Of a stretch of 39,691 bases of DNA, positions 27,067 to 36,060 are shown piece by piece; positions within the stretch are counted from its first letter, which is position 1; each line of letters opens with the position of its first letter. Both the position numbers and the translations under genes were made by a program. Under the pieces are notes generated by a model. That model did not search any database and was not told the DNA's origin. It worked only from the letters and a program-made list of their open reading frames with translations. The DNA is from Treponema sp. (lineage in GTDB: Bacteria > Spirochaetota > Spirochaetia > Treponematales > Breznakiellaceae): contig WQXU01000005.1 in assembly GCA_009781635.1 (NCBI GenBank), forward strand, positions 77,443 to 117,133. The letters are read 5' to 3'.

Positions 27067-27438
27067 ATGAATAATTGTTTATTTTGCAGAATTGTTGCAG
27101 GAGAAATCCCCAGCAAAAAAATTTATGAAGATGATGAGATGCTCATTTTTTATGATATAAAACCAATGGCGCCTGTTCATTTTCTTGTCATTCCGAAAAA
27201 ACATATAGATAACCTTATGGAGCTGGAAAAGACTGACGCTGCGCTTGCAGGCAGATTATTTTTTAAAGCGCAGGAAACTGCAAAAGAACTGGGATGCGAA
27301 GATGGGGGAGGGCGTTTTGTAGTTAACGCAAAAAAAGACGGAAGGCAGACAGTTAACCATTTACACATTCACTTTTTGGGCGGGTGCAAACTTGGCGGGT
27401 TTGGAGCAGGAATAGGATGGCAGTTGAAAAACACATAA
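27067..27438 (+). CDS. HIT-family nucleotide-binding hydrolase (HinT-like)
   Basis: A 123-residue histidine triad protein. It begins NNCLFCRIVAGEIPSKKIYE, with DIKPMAPVHFLVIPKKHI in the middle and the catalytic triad in NHLHIHFLGG near the end. HinT-type enzymes hydrolyse purine phosphoramidates such as AMP-lysine. Length is typical. The gene overlaps the following Cys-rich gene by 22 nt in another frame. Confidence 0.95.
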   Translation: MNNCLFCRIVAGEIPSKKIYEDDEMLIFYDIKPMAPVHFLVIPKKHIDNLMELEKTDAALAGRLFFKAQETAKELGCEDGGGRFVVNAKKDGRQTVNHLHIHFLGGCKLGGFGAGIGWQLKNT

Positions 27439-28097
27439 ATTTTTTTGAAATGCAGAAAGCCTGCGATAAGCCGGGATGTCCTCTTTGTACTATCGTAAGA
27501 GAACGTGCATATAAATATATTGATAATACTTTATTTGAGAATATAACAAACAGGGGTTTCCGTGCGCTTTACCGTGCAGCAGGCGGGTTTTGCCCTTTTC
27601 ATTCACAGGGTTTAATTTCTTTTCGTGACGGCCTTGCCGTTGCAATTCTTGCTAAGGATATTCTGGAAGACAGAATAAACTGTTTTAAGAAAAAACAGCA
27701 ATGGCGTCCGAAAGGAAAATGCCCCGTTTGCATTGAACGGGAAAAAATTGAACAAGAATACCTTGATTTTCTGAGTAACTCCGGAGGCAATTCAAGTGAA
27801 GAGCAGGAACTGCGCATATTCTTTACAAAGTCAGACGGTTTATGCGCTCCTCATTATGCAGGACTTTTATTTACTCCAAAGGGCGCTAAAAGAAATGTGC
27901 CTGTATGGATAAAAAATTTCCAGGAGCATAAATTTAATGAGTTATACAGAAGGCTGGAAGTATTTACTGAACTTTCAGCGTACGGCAGGCAAAAAGAATT
28001 TGCACAGCTTAGTGAAAAAGATCAATTGGTGTGGAAAGAAGCCGCCGCCTGTTTGACTGAAAATATCGGACTTGCCCGGGAAACAGGCCAGGTTTAA
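27417..28097 (+). CDS. Cys-rich protein, DUF6062-like
   Basis: From ATG 27417 the protein has 226 residues (MAVEKHINFFEMQKACDKPG). GGAGCAGG before it acts as ribosome-binding site. It carries four paired metal-ligand-like motifs: CPLC, FCPFH, CPVC and LCAPH, each pair separated by helical stretches. This two-fold CxxC...CxxH layout resembles DUF6062 proteins, whose function is unknown; zinc binding is inferred from the motifs. It overlaps the HIT gene by 22 nt and is therefore probably co-translated with it. Confidence 0.7.
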   Translation: MAVEKHINFFEMQKACDKPGCPLCTIVRERAYKYIDNTLFENITNRGFRALYRAAGGFCPFHSQGLISFRDGLAVAILAKDILEDRINCFKKKQQWRPKGKCPVCIEREKIEQEYLDFLSNSGGNSSEEQELRIFFTKSDGLCAPHYAGLLFTPKGAKRNVPVWIKNFQEHKFNELYRRLEVFTELSAYGRQKEFAQLSEKDQLVWKEAAACLTENIGLARETGQV

Positions 28098-28103
28098 TCC
28101 GGT

Positions 28104-29210
28104 TTATCTATTCATTCTTTCTATTACAGGAACAAGAGCACGCAGGCGGACAACTCTGCCGCCGCCGTTTACACTGTGACGGTAGATTTCTCCGTCTCCA
28201 TGAAACGGAACCTCTTCTCCGGGAAAAGGAGGCGCCCTTCTTTGAGTCCAGTGAAGAGCGGGATCCTTTAATGAAACAGAAGGATTTGCCGGGTTAAAAT
28301 GAATAAATGAATCGTGAACACCGCGCTCATCAGACGGCGCTACATTTGTGCATTGCAGATAACGGATGACGCCCTCTGTTAAATTGATTGATTGAATAAT
28401 TGCTGAATGAACTATTACGCCGTTTTTATCCCTGAAAAGGATAATATCGGCAGGGCGCAGATTGCGGATTTCATCATCGACGGCGATTATTTGCGGGTTC
28501 CTTGAGCCAAAAAATGCTGTACCGGCATAACGGGCCGGATCAGCGCCGCGCGGAGCGCCAAGTGAAGGACTGATTATCATGCCAAGATCTACGCCAGCCT
28601 GTATTCCGATGTAAGAGAGTATATGCCAGACAAATCCGGAACAATCAAGACCAATCCGGCCAATGCAATAAAGGTAATTGTAAACATCGCTTTCAAGCGC
28701 GCCTTTTCCTGATGTCAGTACAAAGGGGCGGTGCGGAAGTCCTCTGTGGGTGTTTGATTTTATACGCGCAATTACAAACATGTCGCTTGTCTGGCTCCAC
28801 CTGGCTTCCGCCATGTCAAAGATAATTACTTTTTCCCGCCCGGAAGAAAGCGCGTTTATATACTCTGCAAAATCCTGAGAATCAAGAATTTTATCAATAA
28901 CAGGCCAGAGATCCTGAGGGTTTCCCTTGCCGTCAAGAAAAATATTCCATCCTGTTTCCAGCAGAGTATCGCGCTCATTGTGCATTGCAAACGGAAGTCT
29001 TATGTTCATTATTCTGCCGCCGATTATCCTGGTTCTGAAATATTGCCTGTAAGCTTCTTCGATAACCCTTTCTATTCTGTTTTCCCAAAAATTTGCAGGA
29101 TCGGAAAAAGAGGCAAGATAATCTGTTTGTGCAAAAGAACAAAGAGGACCAGCCAAAAAAATTAAAAGCGCCGCTGCAGGCAGCCTAAAAAGAGTCTGAG
29201 TAAAGCTCAA
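28104..29210 (-). CDS. secreted NlpC/P60-like cysteine hydrolase
   Basis: A 368-residue protein with an N-terminal signal (LPAAALLIFLAGPLCSFAQ). The middle has LDCSGFVWH with the probable catalytic Cys190, and GVIVHSAIIQ with His268, the order and spacing of NlpC/P60 peptidases that cut peptidoglycan stem peptides. The N-terminal ~170 residues do not match a domain I recognise. The Cys that could be a lipobox (LCSFA) is not in a convincing lipobox. The start overlaps the end of nagB by 26 nt, suggesting co-transcription; a role in cell-wall recycling with NagB is plausible but inferred. Confidence 0.75.
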   Translation of the reverse strand: MSFTQTLFRLPAAALLIFLAGPLCSFAQTDYLASFSDPANFWENRIERVIEEAYRQYFRTRIIGGRIMNIRLPFAMHNERDTLLETGWNIFLDGKGNPQDLWPVIDKILDSQDFAEYINALSSGREKVIIFDMAEARWSQTSDMFVIARIKSNTHRGLPHRPFVLTSGKGALESDVYNYLYCIGRIGLDCSGFVWHILSYIGIQAGVDLGMIISPSLGAPRGADPARYAGTAFFGSRNPQIIAVDDEIRNLRPADIILFRDKNGVIVHSAIIQSINLTEGVIRYLQCTNVAPSDERGVHDSFIHFNPANPSVSLKDPALHWTQRRAPPFPGEEVPFHGDGEIYRHSVNGGGRVVRLRALVPVIERMNR

Positions 29211-29991
29211 TATTTTTTCTCTCTGAATCTTTAAAATATTTTACCGTGCCGACTTTCAATTCTTCTGTTGCTTCATCATCGCAGACAATCATGGCCTTGG
29301 GATGCATTTGCATATATGACAATGTCCGCATTTGATTAATTCCCTCTTCTACAACTGCCTTAAGCGCATGCGCTTTATTCCGTCCGCTTACAATAATGAC
29401 AACTTCATTCGCGTCCATTATCGTTCCTACGCCGACAGTTAAAGCAGTTTTAGGCACTTTTTCCAAATCGTTGTCAAAGAAACGGGCATTGGAGGCAACT
29501 GATTCCGCTGTTAATGTCTTTACTCTTGTCCGCGAAACAAGCGAAGAGCCAGGTTCGTTAAATGCGATATGTCCGTCACTGCCCATACCGCCAAGGAAAA
29601 GATCTATTCCGCCTTCGGCTTTAATTTTTTCTTCATAGAGCCTGCACTCTTTTTCCGGATCTTCTGTCATGCCGTCCAGCAGGTGTACATGTTTATGTTC
29701 GATATCAATATGGTTAAACAGGTTTTCCATCATAAAATAGCGGTAACTTTGCGGATGGCTGGCGGCAAGGCCGATATATTCATCCATATTGAATGTCCGT
29801 ACATTTTTAAATGAAAGATTGCCTTCCTTGTGCATTTTTACAAACTCACGGTAGATTCCAAGCGGGCTGGAACCTGTCGGAAGACCAAGAACAAATGGTT
29901 TGTCCGTTTTATGGTTATTTATTTTATCAGCTATATATCTGGCTGCCCAGCAGCTTGCTTTTTCATAGTTGCTTTGTATTATTAAACGCAT
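29185..29991 (-). CDS. nagB: glucosamine-6-phosphate deaminase
   Basis: A 268-residue NagB. It converts glucosamine-6-phosphate to fructose-6-phosphate and ammonia, in amino-sugar catabolism. Motifs: LGLPTGSSPLGIYREFV, FNMDEYIGL (with the catalytic Asp) and FLGGMGSDGHIAFNEPGSS (with the Asp, His and Glu of the active site). AGGGGG precedes the ATG at proper spacing. No nagA is present in the window. The downstream hydrolase gene overlaps it. Confidence 0.97.
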   Translation of the reverse strand: MRLIIQSNYEKASCWAARYIADKINNHKTDKPFVLGLPTGSSPLGIYREFVKMHKEGNLSFKNVRTFNMDEYIGLAASHPQSYRYFMMENLFNHIDIEHKHVHLLDGMTEDPEKECRLYEEKIKAEGGIDLFLGGMGSDGHIAFNEPGSSLVSRTRVKTLTAESVASNARFFDNDLEKVPKTALTVGVGTIMDANEVVIIVSGRNKAHALKAVVEEGINQMRTLSYMQMHPKAMIVCDDEATEELKVGTVKYFKDSERKNIELYSDSF

Positions 29992-30077
29992 GATGTCCCC
30001 CTTGCAGCTTATTATACAAAAAATTATTTTTTTATTAAACAGGGAACGGATATAATTGTTAAAACTTAATCTGGGAA

Positions 30078-30096
30078 CCGGGAAGTTACTTCCCGG
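30078..30096. terminator. perfect hairpin downstream of the iron-type binding protein gene
   Basis: CCGGGAAG-TTA-CTTCCCGG followed on the plus strand by ACAGCC. It lies 15 nt after the stop at 30111 on the minus strand, where terminator position fits but the T-run is weak. The flank TTACTTCCCGGACAGCC nearly repeats a sequence at the hppA terminator (3574-3590). Confidence 0.45.
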
Positions 30097-30110
30097 ACAG
30101 CCTCTCTTTC

Positions 30111-31118
30111 TTACCTTCTGCTTTCAAATCTGGATAATATTTCATCCCTGTGTCTGATGTTATTGTCCCAGTTAACCGGAATGCTGTTTGCCCGTATCTC
30201 ATTTGTCGGCCTTGCTCCGTATGGAATCCTCGGGAAATCCTTTCTTACAGAATGCATCCAGCCGGATACAATTGCATTCTGTCCTTCTTCACTTAAAAAC
30301 CAGTCGACAACTTCCTCGGCTGCTTTTGCATTTCTGCCGGCGCTCCAGCGGTTATTAATAATCATAATGGTAGATGGAATCATTACAGTGCCGTCTGTTG
30401 GATATATAACTTCCAGATTTGAATTCTCCTGTTCGCGTTTTTGCAAAATGGTTTCTTCAAGAACCATAATAACTCTGTACTCGCCCGTTTCAAGTTTTCT
30501 GACAGCTTCGAAGGAGCCATATTCAATTTGAATATTCTGCCTTGCAAGGGCATCAATGTACTCGTAACCGTATCTGTCTCTGAGAGCCGTAAGGGTAGCC
30601 ATTGTAGTTCCTGATATATTGGGATTTCTCATGGAAAAAGCGCCTCTTACATTTGCATCGTTTACTAAATAATTAAATGAATTCGGAACAGCACTTCTGG
30701 AATATCTCTGGGGATTGAAAGCTAAAACCATATTATTAATTCTTACAGGATACCAGTATCCCTGCGGATCATAGTCAAACGCCAAATTAGAAGCTTCTCT
30801 TGAAATATAGGGATGCAGTAACCCCCTTTCTTTTAACTCCAGCGAATAAGCGGGTTCTGCCAGCATTACAATATCGCAGCCGAGCCTTCCCGATGCCTGT
30901 TCCGTTGCAATCCTGTGCTGAAGGCGTCCTGTTCCGCCGTATACAAATTCAATATTGTATCTTGGAAACTTTTTTTGCAGCTCATTATTAACGATTTCGA
31001 TAATTTCTTCATACATGGAAGTATAAATTACTATCTTATTTCTTTCTCCGCTGCCGCCTGCAAAAGCTAAAGGAATTGAAAAGGCAATAATCAATATTAA
31101 ACATATAAATTTTTTCAT
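30111..31118 (-). CDS. ABC transporter substrate-binding protein, Fe(III)-type (AfuA/FbpA-like)
   Basis: A 335-residue exported protein. The signal MKKFICLILIIAFSIPLAFA ends AFA/GG, without a lipobox. The mature part starts NKIVIYTSMYEEIIE and has GGTGRLQHRIATEQASG, then GCDIVMLAEP, an order typical of family 1 iron(III)-binding proteins, with DWFLSEEGQNAI near the end. The ligand is inferred; other small oxyanion or sugar-phosphate ligands are possible. No permease or ATPase gene lies beside it. The gap to the upstream ompA-like gene is 15 bp, so both may share a transcript. Confidence 0.85.
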   Translation of the reverse strand: MKKFICLILIIAFSIPLAFAGGSGERNKIVIYTSMYEEIIEIVNNELQKKFPRYNIEFVYGGTGRLQHRIATEQASGRLGCDIVMLAEPAYSLELKERGLLHPYISREASNLAFDYDPQGYWYPVRINNMVLAFNPQRYSRSAVPNSFNYLVNDANVRGAFSMRNPNISGTTMATLTALRDRYGYEYIDALARQNIQIEYGSFEAVRKLETGEYRVIMVLEETILQKREQENSNLEVIYPTDGTVMIPSTIMIINNRWSAGRNAKAAEEVVDWFLSEEGQNAIVSGWMHSVRKDFPRIPYGARPTNEIRANSIPVNWDNNIRHRDEILSRFESRR

Positions 31119-31133
31119 GGTTATACTCCTTTA

Positions 31134-32135
31134 TTAATTAGAATCGATTTGGGCAATCAGCAGTTCAACCCTGCGGTTTCTGTTTCTTACATCCCATTCG
31201 TTTGTGGCATTTCTTGTACCGCCGAATGAAATAACAACCATCTGATTTTCATCGACACCTCTTAAGCGAAGCTGTTCAGCTACCGTTTCCGCTCTCATGG
31301 CGCTAAGAGCCATAAGATCTTCAGCTTCGCTTGCGCTGATGGTATAAGGGTTTGCATGTCCTTCTATCCTGACCTGGTAATCAGGGTTATCTTTTAACAT
31401 TTGCGCTGTTGCATTTAAAACTAGTTCGTTAAGCTGCTGGGCATCGCGATCAATGCCAATATTGTATCTTCCGATATCCGGCCCGAACAGTATAAATTCA
31501 ATCGCGCTTATTTTAACAATCTTTATAAGCTCGTTTGGAGGAATGGTTTTTATGACATTAACATATTCAACCCGTGCATTCGGAAGCGGGAACTTATACC
31601 CGATTGTCACTGAAAAACCTGCGATATGCGGATAGCCGCCGCGGATTAAAGGTTCTACATGCCATCTTGGAGTCAGCGGTATTGTAACTCCCAGCGCAGC
31701 ATCGGCCAAAATGGAGCCGCGGGTTCTTGTTACATCATCAAAAGGCGAGTCCCATCCCCTGTATGCCGCAAGCAAGCCAATGCCGCCCTGAACAAAAATA
31801 TTTGTTTTTCTTTCGGGGATTCTGCCCAGGCTAAGAAAATTCCAGCGCAGATAAACCTGACCTTCAAGTGTGAGTATTTCATCTGTACTGTAATTAATGC
31901 CTGTTTTGCTTCCAGCCGTTAATGCGGGAGAAAGCCATATTTTAGGATCGATAATTGCCTGAAAAGATAATCCGTCAACAAGGATATCACTCATTCCAAA
32001 CCCGGCATTCAGCGACCAGAAATTTCCGGCCGGAAATTCATTTTGAGCGTACAGTCCATTCATCATGATTAAGAATAAAAAAAGAATTAAAACGCTTCTG
32101 ATTACTCTGCATGCATTCACTTTTAGTAATCTCAT
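31134..32135 (-). CDS. OmpA-family outer-membrane protein
   Basis: A 333-residue protein with an N-terminal signal (ILFLFLIMMNGLYAQ), a beta-strand-rich middle (FSLNAGFG-like, WNFLSLGRIP, FVQGGIGLLAAY) and a C-terminal OmpA/MotB domain. That domain has NELVLNATAQMLKDNP, YQVRIEGHAN and RNRNRRVELLI, including the Arg and Asp pattern used to hold peptidoglycan. It probably tethers the outer sheath to the wall. GGAGA at a 5-nt gap precedes ATG. It precedes the binding-protein gene by 15 bp. Confidence 0.88.
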   Translation of the reverse strand: MRLLKVNACRVIRSVLILFLFLIMMNGLYAQNEFPAGNFWSLNAGFGMSDILVDGLSFQAIIDPKIWLSPALTAGSKTGINYSTDEILTLEGQVYLRWNFLSLGRIPERKTNIFVQGGIGLLAAYRGWDSPFDDVTRTRGSILADAALGVTIPLTPRWHVEPLIRGGYPHIAGFSVTIGYKFPLPNARVEYVNVIKTIPPNELIKIVKISAIEFILFGPDIGRYNIGIDRDAQQLNELVLNATAQMLKDNPDYQVRIEGHANPYTISASEAEDLMALSAMRAETVAEQLRLRGVDENQMVVISFGGTRNATNEWDVRNRNRRVELLIAQIDSN

Positions 32136-32490
32136 TTTTCTCTCCGTATTAAATTGAAAATATTTTTTGCAGTGTAACCCATGTCAGTAATAATAATTAT
32201 TAGTTAAAAAACTTATAACTTAATAAATTATACTAGGAACCAAAAAATATTCAAGCAATTTTTAACTATAAAATTAGTTAAAAAACTTTTAATTTTATTT
32301 TGTTTAAAAAACTTATAATTAATGCCGGATCATACCATGAGTTTATAAATATTCAGGCAGCTTTTCACCATAAAGTAAAAGTAAAATCTTTAGATTTAAG
32401 CTGCGCTTTGAAAATGATTCTTTTTACATGAGAACAGCGAGGACGCGCCTCGCCTGAAAAATGAGATATTATTTATAAGGAATTAGATAT
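32136..32490. repeat. AT-rich region with three GTTAAAAAACTT direct repeats
   Basis: 355 bp without a gene. Three near-identical direct repeats with core TTAAAAAACTTWTAAYT start at 32201, 32275 and 32301. The region just before the ompA-like gene has CTGACA and TATTTT on the minus strand as a possible promoter. At 32437-32453 a hairpin GCGAGG-ACGCG-CCTCGC lies 37 bp beyond the stop of the response regulator gene and may end its transcript, though without a T-run. Confidence 0.6.
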
Positions 32491-32928
32491 CTACCGCTTA
32501 AGAACAGAAACAACTCTTTCAAGAACTTTCTTTCTATCCAGAGGTTTTACTATGTAGCTTTTGGCTCCCATTAAAAGGCATTTCTTTACGACATCTTCTT
32601 TACCCAGGGCGCTTACCATTATTACATTGGCATTTTTGTCAAATTCGAGAATTTTTTCCAATGCAGAAACACCATCCATAACGGGCATGGTAATATCCAT
32701 GGTGACCAGATCGATATTCGGATGTAAAGCCTTGTACTTCTCAAACCCTTGGGCTCCGTCAGCAGCAGTGTCAGCTACTTCGAAACCTTCAGAGGTGAAA
32801 ATCTGTCCAAGCTGCTTGGCAATGAACATCGAGTCGTCAACGACCAGAACACGGTATGGTACACCCTCCGGTTTTATTCCTTCAGCGGTTTTTTCATTGA
32901 TATTAGGCATATCAGACTTTGCTATCAT
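32491..32928 (-). CDS. single-domain response regulator (CheY-like)
   Basis: From ATG 32928 the product has 145 residues (MIAKSDMPNINEKTAEG), preferred over the upstream start because AGGAG lies 10 nt ahead and the extra 29 residues are not conserved. The receiver domain has acidic Asp31 and Asp32 (VLVVDDSMF), phospho-acceptor Asp78 (VTMDITMPVMDG), Ser106 (IMVSALG) and Lys128 (YIVKPLD). There is no output domain. It probably signals by protein binding, as in chemotaxis; no kinase gene is in view. The first ~25 residues are a flexible extension. Confidence 0.92.
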   Translation of the reverse strand: MIAKSDMPNINEKTAEGIKPEGVPYRVLVVDDSMFIAKQLGQIFTSEGFEVADTAADGAQGFEKYKALHPNIDLVTMDITMPVMDGVSALEKILEFDKNANVIMVSALGKEDVVKKCLLMGAKSYIVKPLDRKKVLERVVSVLKR

Positions 32929-33076
32929 CCTGTACGCTCTCCTCTGTATAACAATATATGATATAATTGAAAAATAGTCAAGAGTAGACCAGTATCTTAA
33001 ATTGAATAATTTCAAAATTTATATGGGGTTTTTTAAGCATTTTTTGACGGGATTTTAGGTAGAAAAGGGGCGGCCG

Positions 33077-34054
33077 ATGGGCACGGAAAACTTTTACCTG
33101 GCGCCGATGGCTGAATTAAGCCATAGGGCGCTTAGGGAGCTAATAGAGGATTTTGGAGGCTGCGACAGCTATTTTTCTGAAATGATCAGCGCTTCTGCGC
33201 TTTTGGCAGGCGGTCAATTCGAAAAATGGTATATTGATGCCGCTCCCCGCCCTGAAAAGTGTGTTTTTCAGCTTGTTGGAGCCGATTCTGAAGTTATTTC
33301 AAAAGCTGCTGCCTTTCTGGACAAATTGGAGTGCGGCGGGATTGATTTAAATATGGGCTGCAGCGCTCCATTAATTCGTAAAACCGGAAGCGGGGTTGCC
33401 TGGATGAACTCTATTGATCGTGCCGCAGAGTTGATTTCCCGGGTCAGACCGCAGGTAAAGCGCCGTCTTAGCGTTAAGCTGCGTGTAGGTTATAAAGATG
33501 ATTTTGAGTATTTGGTAAGGTTTTGCCGCATGCTGGAAGAGGGGGGAGTGCAGCTAATAACTCTTCATCCCCGCACCGCTATGGAAAAATTTAAACGGCT
33601 TGCGCGCTGGGAATATGTGGGTCAGCTTGGAAAGGAATTAAAAATACCCGTTGCCGGAAATGGGGATGTTGGCAGTGCAGATGAGCTTGTCCGCCGGGCA
33701 GCAGGCCCCTGCGATGCTGTCATGGTGGGGAGAGCGGCAGTAAGGCAGCCGTGGATTTTCGCACAGGCAAGAAAAAAAGAAAAGCAAATACATAGCGGTA
33801 AAGAAGAAAAAGAAAATTGTGAGGAAATTAAAAAAGAGGAACCTGATATCGAAGAGACAGGGCTTAGATTTATCGAACTTTTGGCAAAGTATCAGCCGCC
33901 GGAATTTTATATTTCCAGGGCAAGGCGTTTTTTTGGCTTTTTCTGCGATAACTTAAAATGGGGGAATTATCTTAAAAACCGGCTGAACCGGGAAGATACT
34001 CTAACAGGTGTTGAAAAGATATGGAAGGAGCATTTTATTGAGCATGAAGAATGA
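33077..34054 (+). CDS. tRNA-dihydrouridine synthase
   Basis: A 325-residue Dus flavoprotein that reduces uridines in tRNA D-loops. It starts with YLAPMAELSHRALREL, then VFQLVGAD, and IDLNMGCSAP with the catalytic Cys95 (the usual GCP is GCS here). Further FMN-binding parts are KLRVGYKDDFE, LITLHPRT, VAGNGDVGSADE and AVMVGRAAVRQPWIF. A Lys/Glu-rich insert (about 236-262) separates the barrel from the C-terminal helical tRNA-binding domain and is odd for the family. AAAAGGGGCGG precedes the ATG. Confidence 0.93.
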   Translation: MGTENFYLAPMAELSHRALRELIEDFGGCDSYFSEMISASALLAGGQFEKWYIDAAPRPEKCVFQLVGADSEVISKAAAFLDKLECGGIDLNMGCSAPLIRKTGSGVAWMNSIDRAAELISRVRPQVKRRLSVKLRVGYKDDFEYLVRFCRMLEEGGVQLITLHPRTAMEKFKRLARWEYVGQLGKELKIPVAGNGDVGSADELVRRAAGPCDAVMVGRAAVRQPWIFAQARKKEKQIHSGKEEKENCEEIKKEEPDIEETGLRFIELLAKYQPPEFYISRARRFFGFFCDNLKWGNYLKNRLNREDTLTGVEKIWKEHFIEHEE

Positions 34055-34060
34055 GCCTGT

Positions 34061-35827
34061 TTATCCGTTTATCATATTCTTTTGAGTGCGTCTTTCCTTG
34101 TCTTTTTTTGCAACATAAACCGGATTCATTGTTCTGGGATCCAAACCTGTGTAATACATAACCGCAGACATTGTTCCGGGAGTGGGATAAAACTCCTGGG
34201 TCTGCTCAGGTTTAAAGCCGGTTTTTTTCAGATATTGCGCAAGATCCGCCGCTTCTTTTATACCGGCGCCTGGATGAGCAGAAATAAAATACGGCAGCAG
34301 GTACTGCTTTAATCCAAGCTTTCTGTTTATATCTGTGAAATCTTTTCTGAATTGCTCATAACAGCTATGCGCGCATTTTCCCATTGCATTTAATACATCT
34401 GCGTTGACATGTTCAGGCGCAGCTTTTAACTGGCCGCTTACATGATGACGGCACAGGGTTTCCAGAAATTCACGGCCGTGTTTTTTATCGTTTTGAATAA
34501 AATCGAATCTGATGCCTGAACGGATAAATACTTTTTTTATGCCAGGAATTTTCCGTAAAGCATCCAGGGCTTGCAGGTATGGTTTATGATCTGCATTTAA
34601 TTTTGGGCATTGCTCAGGATACAGACATTCGCGCTCCGTGCAAAAACCGCCTTTTTTTTGCCTGCCGCATGCAGGACGGAAAAAGTTGGCTGTCGGGCCT
34701 CCAAGGTCGTGAATGTAGCCTTTAAAATCTTCATGCTCCGTAAGGTTTCGCGCTTCGCGCAGCAGGCTTTCTCTGCTGCGGCCTGTAACAGCGCGCCCCT
34801 GATGGCTTGTAATCGCGCAAAAGGAACAGCCGCCAAAACACCCGCGGCTTGAGACAAGCGAGAATGAAACTTCCTTAAGCGCATTGATGCCGCCTGCTTG
34901 TGAATACATCGGATGAGCTTTTCGTAGAAAGGGGAGTTCGTACAATTTATCCATTTCTTCGGAAGAAAGCGGCAAGGCAGGCGGATTTTGAATAACCCAG
35001 CGATCTCCGTCGTTTTCCTCCGCCAGTATTTTTGCAGTTAATGGATCTGAATGTTTTTTTTGAATCATAAAGTGTTCGGCATAGGCGCGTAATGATGCTT
35101 CGTCTTTATTTCTTGTATTTTCATAACCCGGAAGCATGATAATTGAGTCTTGAGAATACTGTTTCAGCAGCGAGTCTTTTGGGTGATGTACGCGGATGCA
35201 GGTTCCTCTCTCGTTATTTAAAGCTGTAATGCTTTCGCCTGAGGAAAGCCTGCGGGCAATTTGCAGAAGCGGTTTTTCCCCCATTCCGTAAATTAATATG
35301 TCCGCTTTGGAATCCAGCAGTATAGAGCGGCGTACTGTATCCGACCAGTAGTCGTAGTGCGCAAAACGCCGCAGGCTTGCTTCGATTCCGCCGATGATAA
35401 CAGTGACATCTTTATAAGCGCGGCGAATTCCTTCGGTATAAACAAGGGTTGCGCGATCGGGACGCATGCCGCTCATCCCGCCTGGTGAATATGCATCATC
35501 GGATCTTTTGCGCTTGGCGGCTGTGTAGTGCGCAACCATGGAATCCATGCTGCCTGCACCGGCCAAAAAACCAAGGCGGGGACGCCCAAGAGCAGTAAAA
35601 GATAAGGGATCTTTCCAGTCTGGCTGAGGGATAATACCTGCGCGAAAGCCATTGGCTTCCAGCATACGGCATAAAAGCGCCGCCGCAAAAGAAGGGTGAT
35701 CTACATAGGCATCGCCTGAAACAAAGATAAAATCGCATTCTTCCCAGCCGCGCTCATCCATATCACGGCGGCAGACAGGAAGAAATTTATTATGCAGTTT
35801 TTTTTGCCGGGTCTTAGACGCGGACAA
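34061..35827 (-). CDS. YgiQ-family radical SAM protein
   Basis: A 588-residue protein. The start region has FIFVSGDAYVDHPSFAAALL, typical of the N-terminal domain of YgiQ. The radical SAM cluster is SRGCFGGCSFCAIT (Cys330, Cys334, Cys337). A second Cys group, CTERECLYPEQCP, follows near residue 395. The C-terminal part has YFISAHPGAGIKEA and EFYPTPGTMS. Its reaction is unknown. The start overlaps the nfu gene by 14 nt, so the two are one transcript. Convergent with dus (6 bp between stops). Confidence 0.93.
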   Translation of the reverse strand: MSASKTRQKKLHNKFLPVCRRDMDERGWEECDFIFVSGDAYVDHPSFAAALLCRMLEANGFRAGIIPQPDWKDPLSFTALGRPRLGFLAGAGSMDSMVAHYTAAKRKRSDDAYSPGGMSGMRPDRATLVYTEGIRRAYKDVTVIIGGIEASLRRFAHYDYWSDTVRRSILLDSKADILIYGMGEKPLLQIARRLSSGESITALNNERGTCIRVHHPKDSLLKQYSQDSIIMLPGYENTRNKDEASLRAYAEHFMIQKKHSDPLTAKILAEENDGDRWVIQNPPALPLSSEEMDKLYELPFLRKAHPMYSQAGGINALKEVSFSLVSSRGCFGGCSFCAITSHQGRAVTGRSRESLLREARNLTEHEDFKGYIHDLGGPTANFFRPACGRQKKGGFCTERECLYPEQCPKLNADHKPYLQALDALRKIPGIKKVFIRSGIRFDFIQNDKKHGREFLETLCRHHVSGQLKAAPEHVNADVLNAMGKCAHSCYEQFRKDFTDINRKLGLKQYLLPYFISAHPGAGIKEAADLAQYLKKTGFKPEQTQEFYPTPGTMSAVMYYTGLDPRTMNPVYVAKKDKERRTQKNMING

Positions 35828-36035
35828 CTTCTTTAACTTGAGGGATTTCCTTTTTAAGATAATTCTCTATTCCCATTTTAAGAGTCATCTGTGACATTGG
35901 ACAATGGCCGCAGGCTCCTGTGAGCCGGACAGAAACTATCCCTTCTGAATCAACAGAAACAAATTCAACATCACCGCCGTCGGCCTGCAAAGAGGGGCGG
36001 ACATTTTCTAAAGCAGCTTTTACCTGTTCTTCCAT
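35814..36035 (-). CDS. NifU C-terminal domain (Nfu-type) Fe-S carrier
   Basis: From ATG 36035 the product is 73 residues (MEEQVKAALENVRPSLQADG), with GGAGA 11 nt upstream. The longer frame to 36164 only translates the tRNA-nested element and is not conserved. LTGACGHCPMSQMTL holds the CxxC pair, Cys42 and Cys45, which bind a transient [4Fe-4S] cluster between two subunits. It sits before a radical SAM gene, a sensible partner. It is transcribed from the tRNA-Ser side through the nested element. Confidence 0.93.
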   Translation of the reverse strand: MEEQVKAALENVRPSLQADGGDVEFVSVDSEGIVSVRLTGACGHCPMSQMTLKMGIENYLKKEIPQVKEVVRV

Positions 36036-36060
36036 AATGACTTTCTCCATCTCTATTAAT

